A stretch of DNA of 64,000 nt from Fragilariopsis cylindrus CCMP1102 (taxonomy: Eukaryota > Bacillariophyta > Bacillariophyceae > Bacillariales > Bacillariaceae), in assembly GCA_900095095.1 (NCBI GenBank), contig FMBT01000328.1:62001-126000 (forward strand), given 5' to 3'. Shown piece by piece: positions 11,308-21,506 of this stretch (position 1 is the first letter of the stretch; every line of letters begins with the position of its first letter). The notes beneath the pieces were generated by a model that was given only the letters and a program-made list of their open reading frames with translations, was not told where the DNA came from and did not search any database. Made by a program: the position numbers and the translations under genes.

Positions 11308-12441
11308 ATGCCATTAACAATTCCTCCCGAAGTCAAAAAGATTACACCCTACGTCCGTCGTGCTGAAGAACTCGATCGGGACAAAGGAAATCCAGAATCA
11401 AGATTAGTGTCGTACTACTGTCGACAATATGCTGTTCACACTGGTATATCATTAGCAACGTCTCCTGCTGGTAAGGGTTGTCTTGGGGAATTATTGGGTA
11501 ACCTTGAAGCAGAAAAGGTGATAATGGATAGCTTCACTAGAGATGAATCTAAATTTTTATGTACAAAATTCGCCGATAAGATCTTCGACAAGGCCGATTT
11601 GGAGGATCGGACGGCTGGAGCCAATAAAAACACAGCAAGAACTTTTTATGCTGCCGCTTCTTTTTTGGAGATACTCCAACAGTTTCATGGAGATGACGAC
11701 AATTCAGAAGAAGTTGAAGAACAAAAGAAAAAATCTGTATATTCCAAATGGAAGGCAACGGAGATTCTTAAGGCGATAAAGGAGGGTCGTACACCTACAT
11801 CAGGTGGATACGGGGAAGACAACAACGATGCTGTAGCCGACGACGAGGATGAGCAGGAGGAAGAAGTACCAAAAGCGGTAGCATCAGATGAAAGCGTAGA
11901 ACTAACGGCGCATACACCTTATGTGGTCGAGACGGTCAGCGACGATAACGATAAAGAAGAGGGGGAAGAAACTCCGATGAACATACCGACCAATGGTGAT
12001 GATGGCAGTGGCGGCGGCGATGACGATGACGATGGCGATGAGAACAGTGGAGACGAAGAAGGTACGGAAGTTGGACTTGGTCCGCCTCCGGCGTACTACC
12101 CCGTAGGAATCGAACCGGTAGACCCATACCCAATCTTGCCACCCGCACCACCGATGGCACCTCCCAAACCTCCCATGACATTCAATCCACCACCACCAGC
12201 CCCCATGGACATCCCACCTCCAGTTCCAACCAACCGACTGACACCACCAAAACCGAAGAAAACATCGTTCTTAGGTGGTTTGGTGGGTAGTAATAACAAG
12301 AAAATGAACAAAAAAGTTGGAAAGGTTGAAATTGCAGATGCAACTGAATTGACCAGATTCGCTTTAGCTGCCCTGGATGACAAGGATGCTGACCTCGCAG
12401 CGGATCGCCTTCAACAAGCCTTGAAAATGTTGGGGCGTTAA
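11308..12441 (+). CDS. VTA1: Vta1/LIP5-like ESCRT cofactor
   Basis: Single exon, 377 aa. Residues 1-165 match the N-terminal helical Vta1 domain: IPPEVKKITPYVRRAEEL, then YYCRQYAVHTG and ARTFYAAASFLEIL. This part binds ESCRT-III subunits. A long acidic then Pro-rich linker (about residues 170-320) is species-specific. The final 35 residues (ATELTRFALAALDDKDADL then AADRLQQALKML) match the C-terminal VSL domain that binds and stimulates the Vps4 ATPase. The role is disassembly of ESCRT-III on endosomes during multivesicular body formation. Both end domains are present and the frame is unbroken, so the gene looks complete. Confidence 0.92.
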   Translation: MPLTIPPEVKKITPYVRRAEELDRDKGNPESRLVSYYCRQYAVHTGISLATSPAGKGCLGELLGNLEAEKVIMDSFTRDESKFLCTKFADKIFDKADLEDRTAGANKNTARTFYAAASFLEILQQFHGDDDNSEEVEEQKKKSVYSKWKATEILKAIKEGRTPTSGGYGEDNNDAVADDEDEQEEEVPKAVASDESVELTAHTPYVVETVSDDNDKEEGEETPMNIPTNGDDGSGGGDDDDDGDENSGDEEGTEVGLGPPPAYYPVGIEPVDPYPILPPAPPMAPPKPPMTFNPPPPAPMDIPPPVPTNRLTPPKPKKTSFLGGLVGSNNKKMNKKVGKVEIADATELTRFALAALDDKDADLAADRLQQALKMLGR

Positions 12442-13076
12442 CAGAAAGAAAAAACATGAACAGATAGCAATTCGATATATGAGTTATTTTATTTGTAGTT
12501 TAAAAAATAATAGACATATTGTCTCAATTAAAGTTCGCGTAGATAGATAAAATACGGATTTCATATTTAATCAGGCATTGAGTTTTTTTAGATTGCAAAA
12601 TAATAGTGATCATTGTAATAGTAATATTAACAAAGAACAGTAACCATATCCTTTATCATTTTTTTGAAAGAAATACTTCAGAAGCCGAAACAAGAATAAA
12701 CAGAAATTAATATGAAGGAGATAATGCAGCAGCTAGACTGTCTTCATACTTCGCACCGTTCATCATTATTGCCCTTCGGAGCCCAACTGAAAGCGTCTCT
12801 TTCAAACTCATACGAAAAGCACCTAGATTCACGTCGGTTCGTCACTAGTAAATGCCTAGCTACGCGAAATAAACATCATTAGTATAATGTTTCATGATAC
12901 TACTTTTAGCTATTTACAGCAGAGGAGAAATGATGACACTCGATATTCTTTTCCAGTAGAAAAGTGTATATAATAATAATAATAATAATGATATCTACTT
13001 TATATAGCATCAATCTACAGAGATCTCCATCCAACATGTTGTTTTGTTTCTGATACGTTTCATTCTACATTTTCTT
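12442..13076. other. Intergenic with a possible small open frame
   Basis: Mostly 3' UTR-like AT-rich DNA between converging genes. A 34-codon minus-strand frame (12811-12707) beginning MSLKETLSVGLRRAIMM is discussed in the findings; it is too short to call. A (TAA)n run lies at about 12972-12988. Confidence 0.4.
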
Positions 13077-13999
13077 TCATATCCTTGGAGTTTGTTGTGA
13101 ATGTACTGCTCGCCACATCGTCATTAATACTAGTCCAAATGTGACTTCTAATGGGATAAGTTCTTCCATGGAACCAAAACCGACCTTACGATGTTGTATC
13201 CATGCACCAACTAATGCTGCTATTAATCGTAAGTTAATAGTATTGATGAATGTATTGAATGCTAACATAGCTGCCGCTTTGGGTCCACCCTTATTTTCTT
13301 CATCATCCATTGGATCATAATGTCCATCGATTGCACTATATAGGAAACTACCATGTATAAACCAGACAGAATCCATAATATTGAAAATAAACACCCCTCA
13401 TTCAATGCTGCGGGGATATAATTAAAATCCAATCGATGCGTTACCCAAAATGAAATTGATATTGATAAATTAACAATTAAAAATACATCATAAAATAATA
13501 CATTCGAATCATCGATTTGAATTGGTGGTAATTTTTTTCGTCCCTCTGGACCTGTAAATAAATGAATAAATGGTATCTCATCAAACATACGTTGGAATAT
13601 ACTTGATGATGATATACTTGATGATGAAGAAAGTGCACTGTTGTCGTTGTCGGATGTTGACTGCTGTTGTCGTGACCATGATTTTGTTTCTTCTTTAAAT
13701 TCAGAATTCATACTAGTGGGAGAAACTTCATCAAAGTCCTCTTCCCGTTCATCGTCATACGACTGGCTCGACCAAAGAGCAAAGTTAGGAAGATTATTAT
13801 TATTACTATTAGTTGTTGTTGTAGTTGTTACTGTAGCAGCAGAAGTCGTCGTCGTTGATATTGTTCGCTTAAATGTGTGTTGTAATTTGGACGCAGGGGG
13901 AGAACCAAAGGCTGAGATTCTTTCAGCGTCCCCAACAAGAATGATCACGAGAAAAAGGATTGAATGTGACATAAATGCTAACTTTCGATGCAACATCAT
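13077..13999 (-). CDS. Plastid-targeted membrane protein, unknown function (frame break)
   Basis: The start is probably ATG at 13999 (MMLHRKLAFMSHS), which opens a hydrophobic signal and ISAFGSP, the plastid-leader cleavage motif. A Thr/Asn-rich, acidic linker follows, then a conserved-looking membrane domain: NVLFYDVFLIVNLSISISF, WVTHRLDFNYIPAALNEG and a second hydrophobic helix. At about 13352 the frame changes: GLY in one frame is followed by HGSFLYSAIDGHYDP in the next, which then runs to the stop at 13077 through the hydrophobic NLRLIAALVGAW and TFGLVLMTMW. One additional base there would restore the frame. Two separate gene calls would be wrong. It probably sits in a thylakoid or plastid envelope membrane. 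The family is not recognised. Confidence 0.75.
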
Positions 14000-14923
14000 T
14001 GTGTGATTTTGATTGATACCGCCTAGTTTGATATTTGTGTTTGTTTTATTGTGGTATTTTGATTGGAAAAAAGTGGATCTTAATTGTGAATCGTTCAAAA
14101 GTTTAAGTTCGCAGCTTCTCAGAAGTTCTCAGAAGAACACAGACGTTCGGCTTCTGTTCCTTTTTTTTGTCTTACTGTAATTCTTGCTAAAGACCTTATC
14201 AATCTCTTTGGATGCAATTGGTTCTGTCGCTAGGTTTGTATGATGGCATTACGATTTCGTTATGCTGTTTTCTACACCTCGAAGAGTGTTGGCAAAGGAG
14301 GAGTCGTAAGAATTCTTTCAAAATATCGAACACGGAAGCGAAATCCCGTCAAGAACAACAATGATGGCACAGCATGTGAGGTTGAGTCATCAAGTCCCGA
14401 TCGAAATAATATGTAGTCGAACTAGTCGAATCAAACAAATTGCCTTAACGTTACAGTAGTTAGGAATGAATCGTGAGCAGATTTATGATCCAGATGATCC
14501 CGGGCGTGGAATTTCTACATTTTTCCGAAAAAATCAGAACATCAAATTAATAAGTCCGATTTCCAATCTTTGTAGTCAAAACACTAGTTGAGGAAACAAC
14601 TCTATTAGTCCTGTCCTTCCGAAAATAAAGTAGCAAGCGGGTGGTAGCGAGCGGATGGGGACAATGGGGATGGACGGAATATTAATAATGACAATAATAA
14701 CAGTTTGATAGATGGAGTAGTAGTAGTAGCAGTACAGTAGTAGTAGCAGATTGCTGCTGCTGCTGTTGTGGTTGACACTGTTGCACTAGCTGCTGTTGTT
14801 GCACTCGCTGCTGTTGCTGATGCTGATCCCATAATACATCCTTGGATGTTGTTTGCCACATATGATGTGCCAGGATTATTAGTTGTCTTTCTGTTATTAT
14901 TAAGATAATAATAAAAGGTGCTG

Positions 14924-14958
14924 TCTCTCTCTCTCTCTCTCTCTCTCTCCCTCTCTCT
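14924..14958. repeat. (CT)n microsatellite
   Basis: About 17 CT dinucleotides with one interruption; it explains the false RERERE open frames on the minus strand. Confidence 0.9.
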
Positions 14959-15558
14959 GCCTGTACTCTTCGGAATTGTGCGTTGTCGTACTCTCTGCTC
15001 AAGCATCATGGTAGGAGGCCTCAGCAAGTCGAATGTCCAAACATATTACTGGAGCGTCGTTGAGATAAGGTATATGCGCAACACCTACACATCCTAATTT
15101 TTACTTAAACCTTCTGTGTTCTTTCATTGTTCTTTGTATTTAATAAGAAATGACATGTGTGAATGTCCAAAAATATCCTTTGACATTCGATTCGAGTACT
15201 AGCCATCATATGATTTCAAGGTGGACATCTTTTGTGCTTTTTGGGTCCTACCGGTATGGATAATGGATTTTTTCTTTTTTTTTGATTGGTACAGCCTAAA
15301 CCTTACAGAGGCGTTTAATATATGAATCCAGAGAAAAGATGCACAACGCGTCAGTCATATGGGTGTCAGTCACATGTAGAACTGGTCATATATCTAATAC
15401 TGAAAGGAATGATCGGAATATGGATCTGCACACTACTCCTACCATTTACTGTACCGTACTATATATCAAAAAAGAAAAGGGAAGAAAAAGAAGGAAAAAG
15501 GAAAGAAGGGTGCGGATTACCACCACCAGTTGGAGGGAAAGGCCTGACCTGTCATATA

Positions 15559-15563
<5 letters not shown>

Positions 15564-15604
<41 letters not shown>
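15564..15604. repeat. (AT)n microsatellite
   Basis: About 20 TA/AT units interrupted by a single G. Confidence 0.9.
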
Positions 15605-15639
15605 TCACAAAGCACTGCAGAACATGCCTACAATCTGAC

Positions 15640-16060
15640 TAGACAAGTGGTGCCAGCGGGATCCCAAGTACAAAGCAGTTGAGGAACAGCAAAAGGAAGG
15701 ACAACAAGACTAACAATAAGAACAAGGGAGACAGGAAGAAAAGGCCTGTCTTCCTCCCAGGTGAAGCCAATGATGAAGGGGTTTTCAAGGGCCAGGCTGT
15801 TGCTAATGATAATGGTCCATCCACAGCAATAAAATTTCCAAAGATGTGGATTGGAAAGGTTATAGTACCTAATGGGGTGTAAGTCTCAAAAAAGCATTGG
15901 GGGAAAAGTCCAAATCGTATCTGGAATTCAAGCCACCCATTTCAAACTCTGAACTGTACTCCAAGCAAGTTAACAGCTTTCAAGAAGATGCAACTCATTG
16001 AACCATGGGAAGGCAAAATGTGAGATGCATCATTGTACAACAAGAAAACTACATATTTGA
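15640..16060 (+). mobile_element. Possible fossil of a transposable-element open frame
   Basis: A stretch with protein-like composition on the plus strand (for example the basic RNSKRKDNKTNNKNKGDRKK, and further on KSKSYLEFKPPISNSELYSK) but no intact gene. The base composition is more GC-rich and repeat-free than the flanks. Its basic, Asn/Lys-rich character resembles Gag-like segments of LTR retrotransposons, but I cannot assign a family. It is clearly broken, with several interruptions, and no end repeats were seen. Confidence 0.25.
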
Positions 16061-16207
16061 CGGTATCAAGCAAGTTTAATGAATTATCTGAAAATGTGTT
16101 CACTTTGTGAGTACTGTGCAGTGGTATTCAAGCATTATAAGGAAGTTACCAACAGCAAATTTTGCGAACATTATAAGCAATTAACGAGTACTCCTTTGTA
16201 TCATTGT

Positions 16208-16350
16208 CACCTTCTTCTTCTTCCTTTTCTTCCTTTTCTTCTTTCTCTTCTTTCTATTCTTTCTCTTCTTTTTTCTTTTTTTTTTTCTTTCTCTCCTTTT
16301 TCTTTTTGTTTTTCTTCTTTTTCTTTTTGTTTTTCTTCTTCTTCTTCTTA
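16208..16350. repeat. Long polypyrimidine tract
   Basis: About 140 bases that are almost purely T and C on the plus strand, built from TTC/TTTC/TTTTC units. It is the source of the Ser/Phe-only open frames in this area. Confidence 0.85.
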
Positions 16351-17086
16351 GGTGGTGTAAGGTGGCCTTGTTTTTGCTGCTGCTGCTATGCTGCCATACT
16401 AGCTAGCTACCATGAATGTTTATTATTCCTTTTCATCATCAGTTTTATCTTCCAAAAATTACAAACACAACAAAAACTCTGCTAGCATTGCTTCTTGCAC
16501 AAAGGATCCTGAGCAAATTCTGTCTATCAAGGAAATTCTCACATAGGCTCTTGAATATGATTATGAATATGATTATGAATATGAAGAATATGATTTCAAG
16601 AAGAATTATTTATTTACCTGATATTATAATGGTCTAATTGCTATCTAGATATATTATAGATATGATCCTTGGCTATGTTGTCTTTTGTCGGTTGGAACTA
16701 GCTAGATTGTAGCTTGAAGCCAGAGCGAGGACACAACTAACAAAAAATAGAAATTCAATCGTGGTTCTGCCCGCCCGCCTCGTTGCTGCTTTTTCTTTGC
16801 ATTGCTTTTACCATAATAATAATGCTGTACAATCACGCTAAAATCCAGCCAAATTTCAAATTGTTGCTTCTTACTTTTCTGATTTATTTTCGTTCACTTT
16901 CGTCGTTCTCCCCACAAAAAAACGAAAAACAGCCATAATCTTTAAATTGCTTTCTGTCAAAAGCTTAAATCGTTGTATCCGCTATCAGTTAGATCATCAT
17001 CTATCGCTCCTATTGCTACTATCGTATCATTATCATCAACTATATCATTACCATCGTTATCAACAACAACAACAACAACAACTAAG

Positions 17087-19197
17087 ATGAAAATCCATCA
17101 ATCATTATCATTCTTTTTGGCTGTCTCGGCCTCTGCATTTCAACTCGCGTCCGAACTCGTCGTCGACGCGAAGAGGCACTCGACTACAAGAAGTAAGCAT
17201 CAGGGGACGAACGACGAGTTATCAGCTGCACCGCAGGCGATCACCAACGCCGCATCTACTTCTACTTCCTTTTCTTCCTCCACCTCTCTTCGAGGATTGC
17301 GATCGTCGTCGTCGTCATCGAGCAATGAATACTTTTTCGAAAAGTGCTACGACCGTTGTTCGTCGAATGGTGGAATTCCGACGATGACTGACGGTTCTAC
17401 TGAAATCATACGTCCAACCTCCGTCGATAATTTCAAGGAAAACATGGCGATGTTCTGTTGCAAGGGTGGAGTCAGTTATCTCAAGGTCGAATTTCAGGAT
17501 GAGCAAGAAATCAACCAAGAAGAAGAAGAAGAAGGGGAAGAAGGGGAAGGAGAGAAAGTCGTCAATAGTCATACCGGCATGATCACAATCGACGCAGGCT
17601 TTGCGAAGTTGTTTGCCAGTGACGATCATGCTCGGTGTATTTCCGATACCGAGACAACGAAAGGTACGAAGGGTACGAAGGCCGGTGGGATCTACAAAAA
17701 CACTGCTGATCCCGCTCTTCGAATCATCCCATGTGATGACAATTGTATTTTAAATCCATTTGCCTCCGTACCTTGTAGTAATACAACTACTACATTGTAT
17801 GGTGTTGGATCAGGAACTAAAATCTGTTTCGGTATGGTCGATCCATCAACGAACGCATTGATGTATGGAGCAAAGATGCCAATCGATTTACATTTATGGT
17901 TTTATTATGGTAACGATGAAGTCTTGTGGACAGCCATTCACACCAGTTGTAGTGTACCATTACAAAGCCCGTTCGCTGCCGGTACGTTTTACCATACAAT
18001 ATCTATTCAATGATATTTTGAATACACGAATATCCGTTTTTCATAATTCTTTTGCCGTCGGTGATCTACTTCCAATCGTCGTTCTCATTTTCATTTCCAT
18101 CCTTTCTGTTCTAATTTTTCGTCATTCATTCCCATCTCCTCAATTATTCTGCTCATTGCTCGTATACAGCCTTGAAGGATCCATGCGATCACGCCGACTA
18201 CAACAAAAATGAACTTTTCAACCTGGAAGAAATCAGCAGCAACTCTGATATCGAATATGTTCCACCACATTTGACCTTTCTTGATGGGATTAGTGTAGCT
18301 TATTTTGAGGCGGTGGCGGCGGTGCTTGGCGAGCCCGATACAGAATCATATGCAACAGACTTTAGTATTGGATTTAATGACTGTGGGTGTACATGTGAAT
18401 CTTTCCCACCGGTAGCTCCTCTGAGTAATGTACCAACTTTCTCTCCCACAACTACGATGGCGCCCACAACTATGGCACCCACTGCTTCGCCGACTGCTTC
18501 GCCGACTGCTTCGCCTACTGATTCGCCTACTGATTCGCCTATTACTGCTTCTCAATCGTAAGTTATTATGCAAAACAATATTCCTTCTTTTTCCCGAGTC
18601 AATCATATTCTATATTCTAACATAAGTTTTGTTGATGTTGGCTATAGTCCTACCCTCACCGAATCGCCATCAGCTTCTTCGACTTTTGCATCGAGTTCTA
18701 GTTCCTCTATTCCCGGAAAAGGTACCCCTGGAGCACCTAATTTTGAAGATCCACCTACGTGCGCACCTCGTTGTTGCCAGGAGCTTGCACTTCAACAATG
18801 TTTCTTCAAAGGTTCAACACTCCCCTGTGATGTAAACGGGGATGTAAATGCGGATCCAAACGGAAACTTTGAGGGAGAGGGTGGTGCAAGCGCTCCCCTC
18901 CCCGACAGCGCTAACGAGAACGATAATGGCGTTATCACAGTTGGTAAGGGAGGAAAGGGAATCGGAAAAGCTGGTTCGAAAGGAGTAAAGTCGGTCGGGA
19001 AGGCTAGATTGAAAGGAGTAAAGTCGACCGGGAAAGCTGGAATCGGGAAGGCTAATTCGAAAGGAGGAAAGTCAGACCAAATCGGTACTGAGAATGATCG
19101 CCGTCGCCGCAAGCTTGAACTAAAGAAGAAAATTGAACGCCATTTGTCTTCCATTGATGACTTGAATAAGGTCTTGATGAGACTTGATAAACCATGA
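17087..19197 (+). CDS. Secreted Cys/Thr/Pro- and Lys/Gly-rich protein, putative cell-wall or matrix protein
   Basis: Three exons, 17087-17981, 18170-18557 and 18648-19197 (introns GTACGT...ACAG and GTAAGT...TATAG), give 610 aa. The start MKIHQSLSFFLAVSASAFQ is a signal peptide; an in-frame ATG-like codon upstream at 16973 would bury it. A Cys-containing domain follows (FEKCYDRCSSNGG, MFCCKGGVSYLKVEF, then IPCDDNCILNPFASVPC), interrupted by an acidic E-rich loop. Exon 2 ends in a TMAPT/TASPT/TDSPT repeat typical of O-glycosylated wall proteins. Exon 3 has PTCAPRCCQELALQQC, then a Lys/Gly/Ser repeat (GKAGSKGVKSVGKARLKGVK) and a charged C-terminal helix. The architecture suggests an extracellular, silica- or wall-associated protein, but that is inference and no known family is recognised. 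Confidence 0.8.
18942..19085 (+). repeat. Lys/Gly/Ser-rich repeats inside the secreted protein
   Basis: Repeated unit of about 11 residues, of the form GKAxxKGVKS, present three or four times with drift. Spaced lysines and serines resemble silaffin-like tails. Confidence 0.7.
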
Positions 19198-19972
19198 AGA
19201 ATGAATGATGGAAGTAATATTATATCTCCATACGTGTAGTGTCGAAAGGACTTAGGTCTAACACTCATATATATATATATACATACATACATACATATGT
19301 TATTGCTACTACTACTTTGTAAAAGCAAATTACTTGATGTTTCATGAATTACTTTAGTGTGTATCCCCTTATAAACAAATTTCCTACTGTCACAGTCAGA
19401 CTATCAGAGCTAAAATGATATTGGAAAGAAATCTCGCTCAATTGTATTCAATAGCACGATGTATAGTTTTTGTATAGTAGGATTTGCTCATTTCCTTAAC
19501 AATAGGATAATATATTATGGTCTCCATACATTATAGATCAAATGCCGTCTATTTGCAGTCCATTTTTCTCGTATTACATTGAGGATGATAAACATATCCA
19601 TAGCAGCCCATGCGTACTGTAAATCGGCATTATTTCTTCCATAACATATCTAAGACAAGAGTGCTCTTGAAATAACTACAGACTCATACGATAAAAGTAG
19701 TTGTCTAGAAGGAAAACTAATGAATTGTATAATAGTATAAATGATAGACTGTTGATGATACACGTACCTCCCTGTAGCAGCCCACCCGTAATGTTTAATC
19801 GGCATTCTTTCCTCCACAATATATTTGAAACAAGTATATAAAGTATTAGATAAGAACTGAAGACCCGTAAAATAAAGTCGTTGTATAAAAATATTGACCT
19901 ATTATATATTATCTACAGTAAATTTAATCTATAAAGAACTCCCCAAACCGTCCATGATTGCTGGGTGGGTTG
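19198..19972. other. Intergenic with a diverged direct duplication
   Basis: Spacer between two converging genes. It holds a TA/CATA microsatellite (19266-19298) and two related copies of a sequence of about 110 bp (listed separately). No coding signal. Confidence 0.5.
19602..19886 (+). repeat. Imperfect direct duplication, two copies
   Basis: Copy 1 at about 19602-19710 and copy 2 at about 19776-19886 share AGCAGCCCA..CGTA, AATCGGCATT, then CAAG and GTAGTTGT-like blocks in the same order and spacing. The similarity extends some 25 bp upstream of each, so this may be an old tandem duplication with a unit near 174 bp. Confidence 0.7.
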
Positions 19973-21506
19973 TCAAATATTCCCTACGTATACGGAACGA
20001 AGTAATGGTGTTAAACAACTAGTAGATGGCTTCTCAACATCATAACTCCTTTGATCTTTCATCCACTTTTCCTCTCCATCTTTGTCGACGTTATTATCAA
20101 GGGTAATGGGTGATAGATTCGATGCTTTCATAACTGCGCTGTCCATCACCAAATTTGACGGCCATTCAATTGTAGTCATCATCGTAATAGCTATTTCTGT
20201 GTCATCACCTACTGTTTGAGGAGACTGCGGCGGTGTCAACAATGGAATTGGAGAGTTGTCACCGCCCAAATTAGTGCTACTACGGAATTTTTCTTCAAGT
20301 TCTTCACTCAACATCATATCATCCTCCTCGTCACTACTGGATGAAGGTATCAGAGAAAGACAATCTTCTCTAATCTGGTACTGTCGTGGTAGTGGTTGAA
20401 TTATTTGATCCAATGCTTCGATACCGAGTGTAAAGTCGGGAATTGAAATCATAGATTTTCTATCCATATTATGCGAGTGAGAACATCGCATCTTTTTCGT
20501 AGAATCAATATGATGGTCGGCTTCTTGATTTAGGATGGATAGAGTATTTGAAGAAAGAACTCGTTTCTGTTTCACCATCTGCTGCCACTTGATGTCGTCG
20601 ACACTTGCACCGCTAGCGCCAACTATAGCAAAATTGCCATTTACTATTTCTGGCTCGTGATGATCCTCTTCACTTGAATCGTAACTCTCTTCAGTTCCCG
20701 ATGCAGTAGTGATTTCGAAGAAAGAAAAATCGGTAGACGTTGATACCATCATTATCTGTTCATCTGATTCAATCGATGCAGTATCCAAACTGTTATCACT
20801 ACTACTGCTGCCACCAGAAATTTCAGTTTCGCTGTCTGGTATAATTGTTTTCTTGGCATCCTTGCTTGTAGAATGATCGCTTCGATGTTATTAGGAGGAA
20901 GAGACGAGTCGTGTATAGGAAGCATTTTTTTAAGCAAATGCGGTATGTTTGGTATTCTTCTTTTCGTAGGAATCATGTCAACACAAATATTGGAGCATCC
21001 AACCTCGATACCACCGAGACACAAACGCATTATATTTTCTTACCTATTCTCCTCCAAATCATTCAAAGTTTCACAATATTCTTCTTCCTCCGCTTCCTCC
21101 TTTTCTTCTTTGCATACCGGTATTAAGGCGTTACGAATAGGAGCTGGTCGATAGAGTATTCCTTCTTTAGACTTTGGAATCTGTCCACCGAAACTAACAA
21201 ATTCGACCAGGCCTTCCATCCGTGGTTCTTCTTCGTCCTTAAAATTATTTCATCCTTTCCATTGTTGTCACTATGGTTGTCGTCGTCTTCCGCATCTTTT
21301 CCTACTTTATAATCTTCATCTTCAACGTCATCCTCAGATTCGCTGTCTGAAAAGTCAGAATCTCTCATCCCAGACTGTCCCATGATACAATTTCTCTTAA
21401 CTTCTTCATCTTCTGTTTCTCCTTCATCACTTTCGTAGCAGTTTTTGGTACCGAGTACTACTCGATTGTAGTCGTTGTCATATTGTTTATGTTCGTTTAC
21501 CGCCAT
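19973..21506 (-). CDS. Acidic hypothetical protein (intron and probable frame break)
   Basis: The start is ATG at 21506 (MAVNEHKQYDNDYNR). Exon 1 runs to 21044 with a GTAAGA donor; exon 2 starts at 20864 after TACAAG and ends at 19973. The join gives LEEN-S-KDAKKTIIPDSETE in frame. Inside exon 1 the frame must change near 21239: the acidic frame ending NGKDEII continues as KDEEEPRMEGLVEFVSFGGQ in the next frame. One missing base, or less likely a 68-nt GTAGGA...TTTAAG intron (21305-21238), explains this. With the base restored the protein would be about 451 aa. It is rich in Asp/Glu/Ser, with no signal or membrane segment and no recognised domain. Confidence 0.6.

Larger units (their letters stand above)
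14000..17086. other. 3 kb without a recognised gene
   Basis: Contains a possible 57-aa frame at 14243-14416, a (CT)n tract, CAG/CTG-rich low complexity near 14750-14830, an AT microsatellite near 15564-15604, a coding-like relic at about 15640-16060 and a long pyrimidine tract at 16208-16350 (each listed separately). The open frames of 140 and 106 aa around 14605-15027 are translations of simple repeats. The last part is the promoter and leader of the secreted-protein gene. Confidence 0.45.

Noticed and set aside
14605-15027. Minus-strand frames of 140 and 106 aa
   Set aside because: They translate (CT)n, CAG and TAG simple repeats (RERERE, QQQ, ATT runs) with no ordered segment.
16079-16485. 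Ser/Phe/Leu-rich plus-strand frames
   Set aside because: They are readings of the polypyrimidine tract 16208-16350 in two frames.
21238-21305. 68-nt intron in the acidic protein gene
   Set aside because: GTAGGA...TTTAAG could splice, but it lacks a pyrimidine tract, and one missing base explains the frame change as well as at the other sites in the window.
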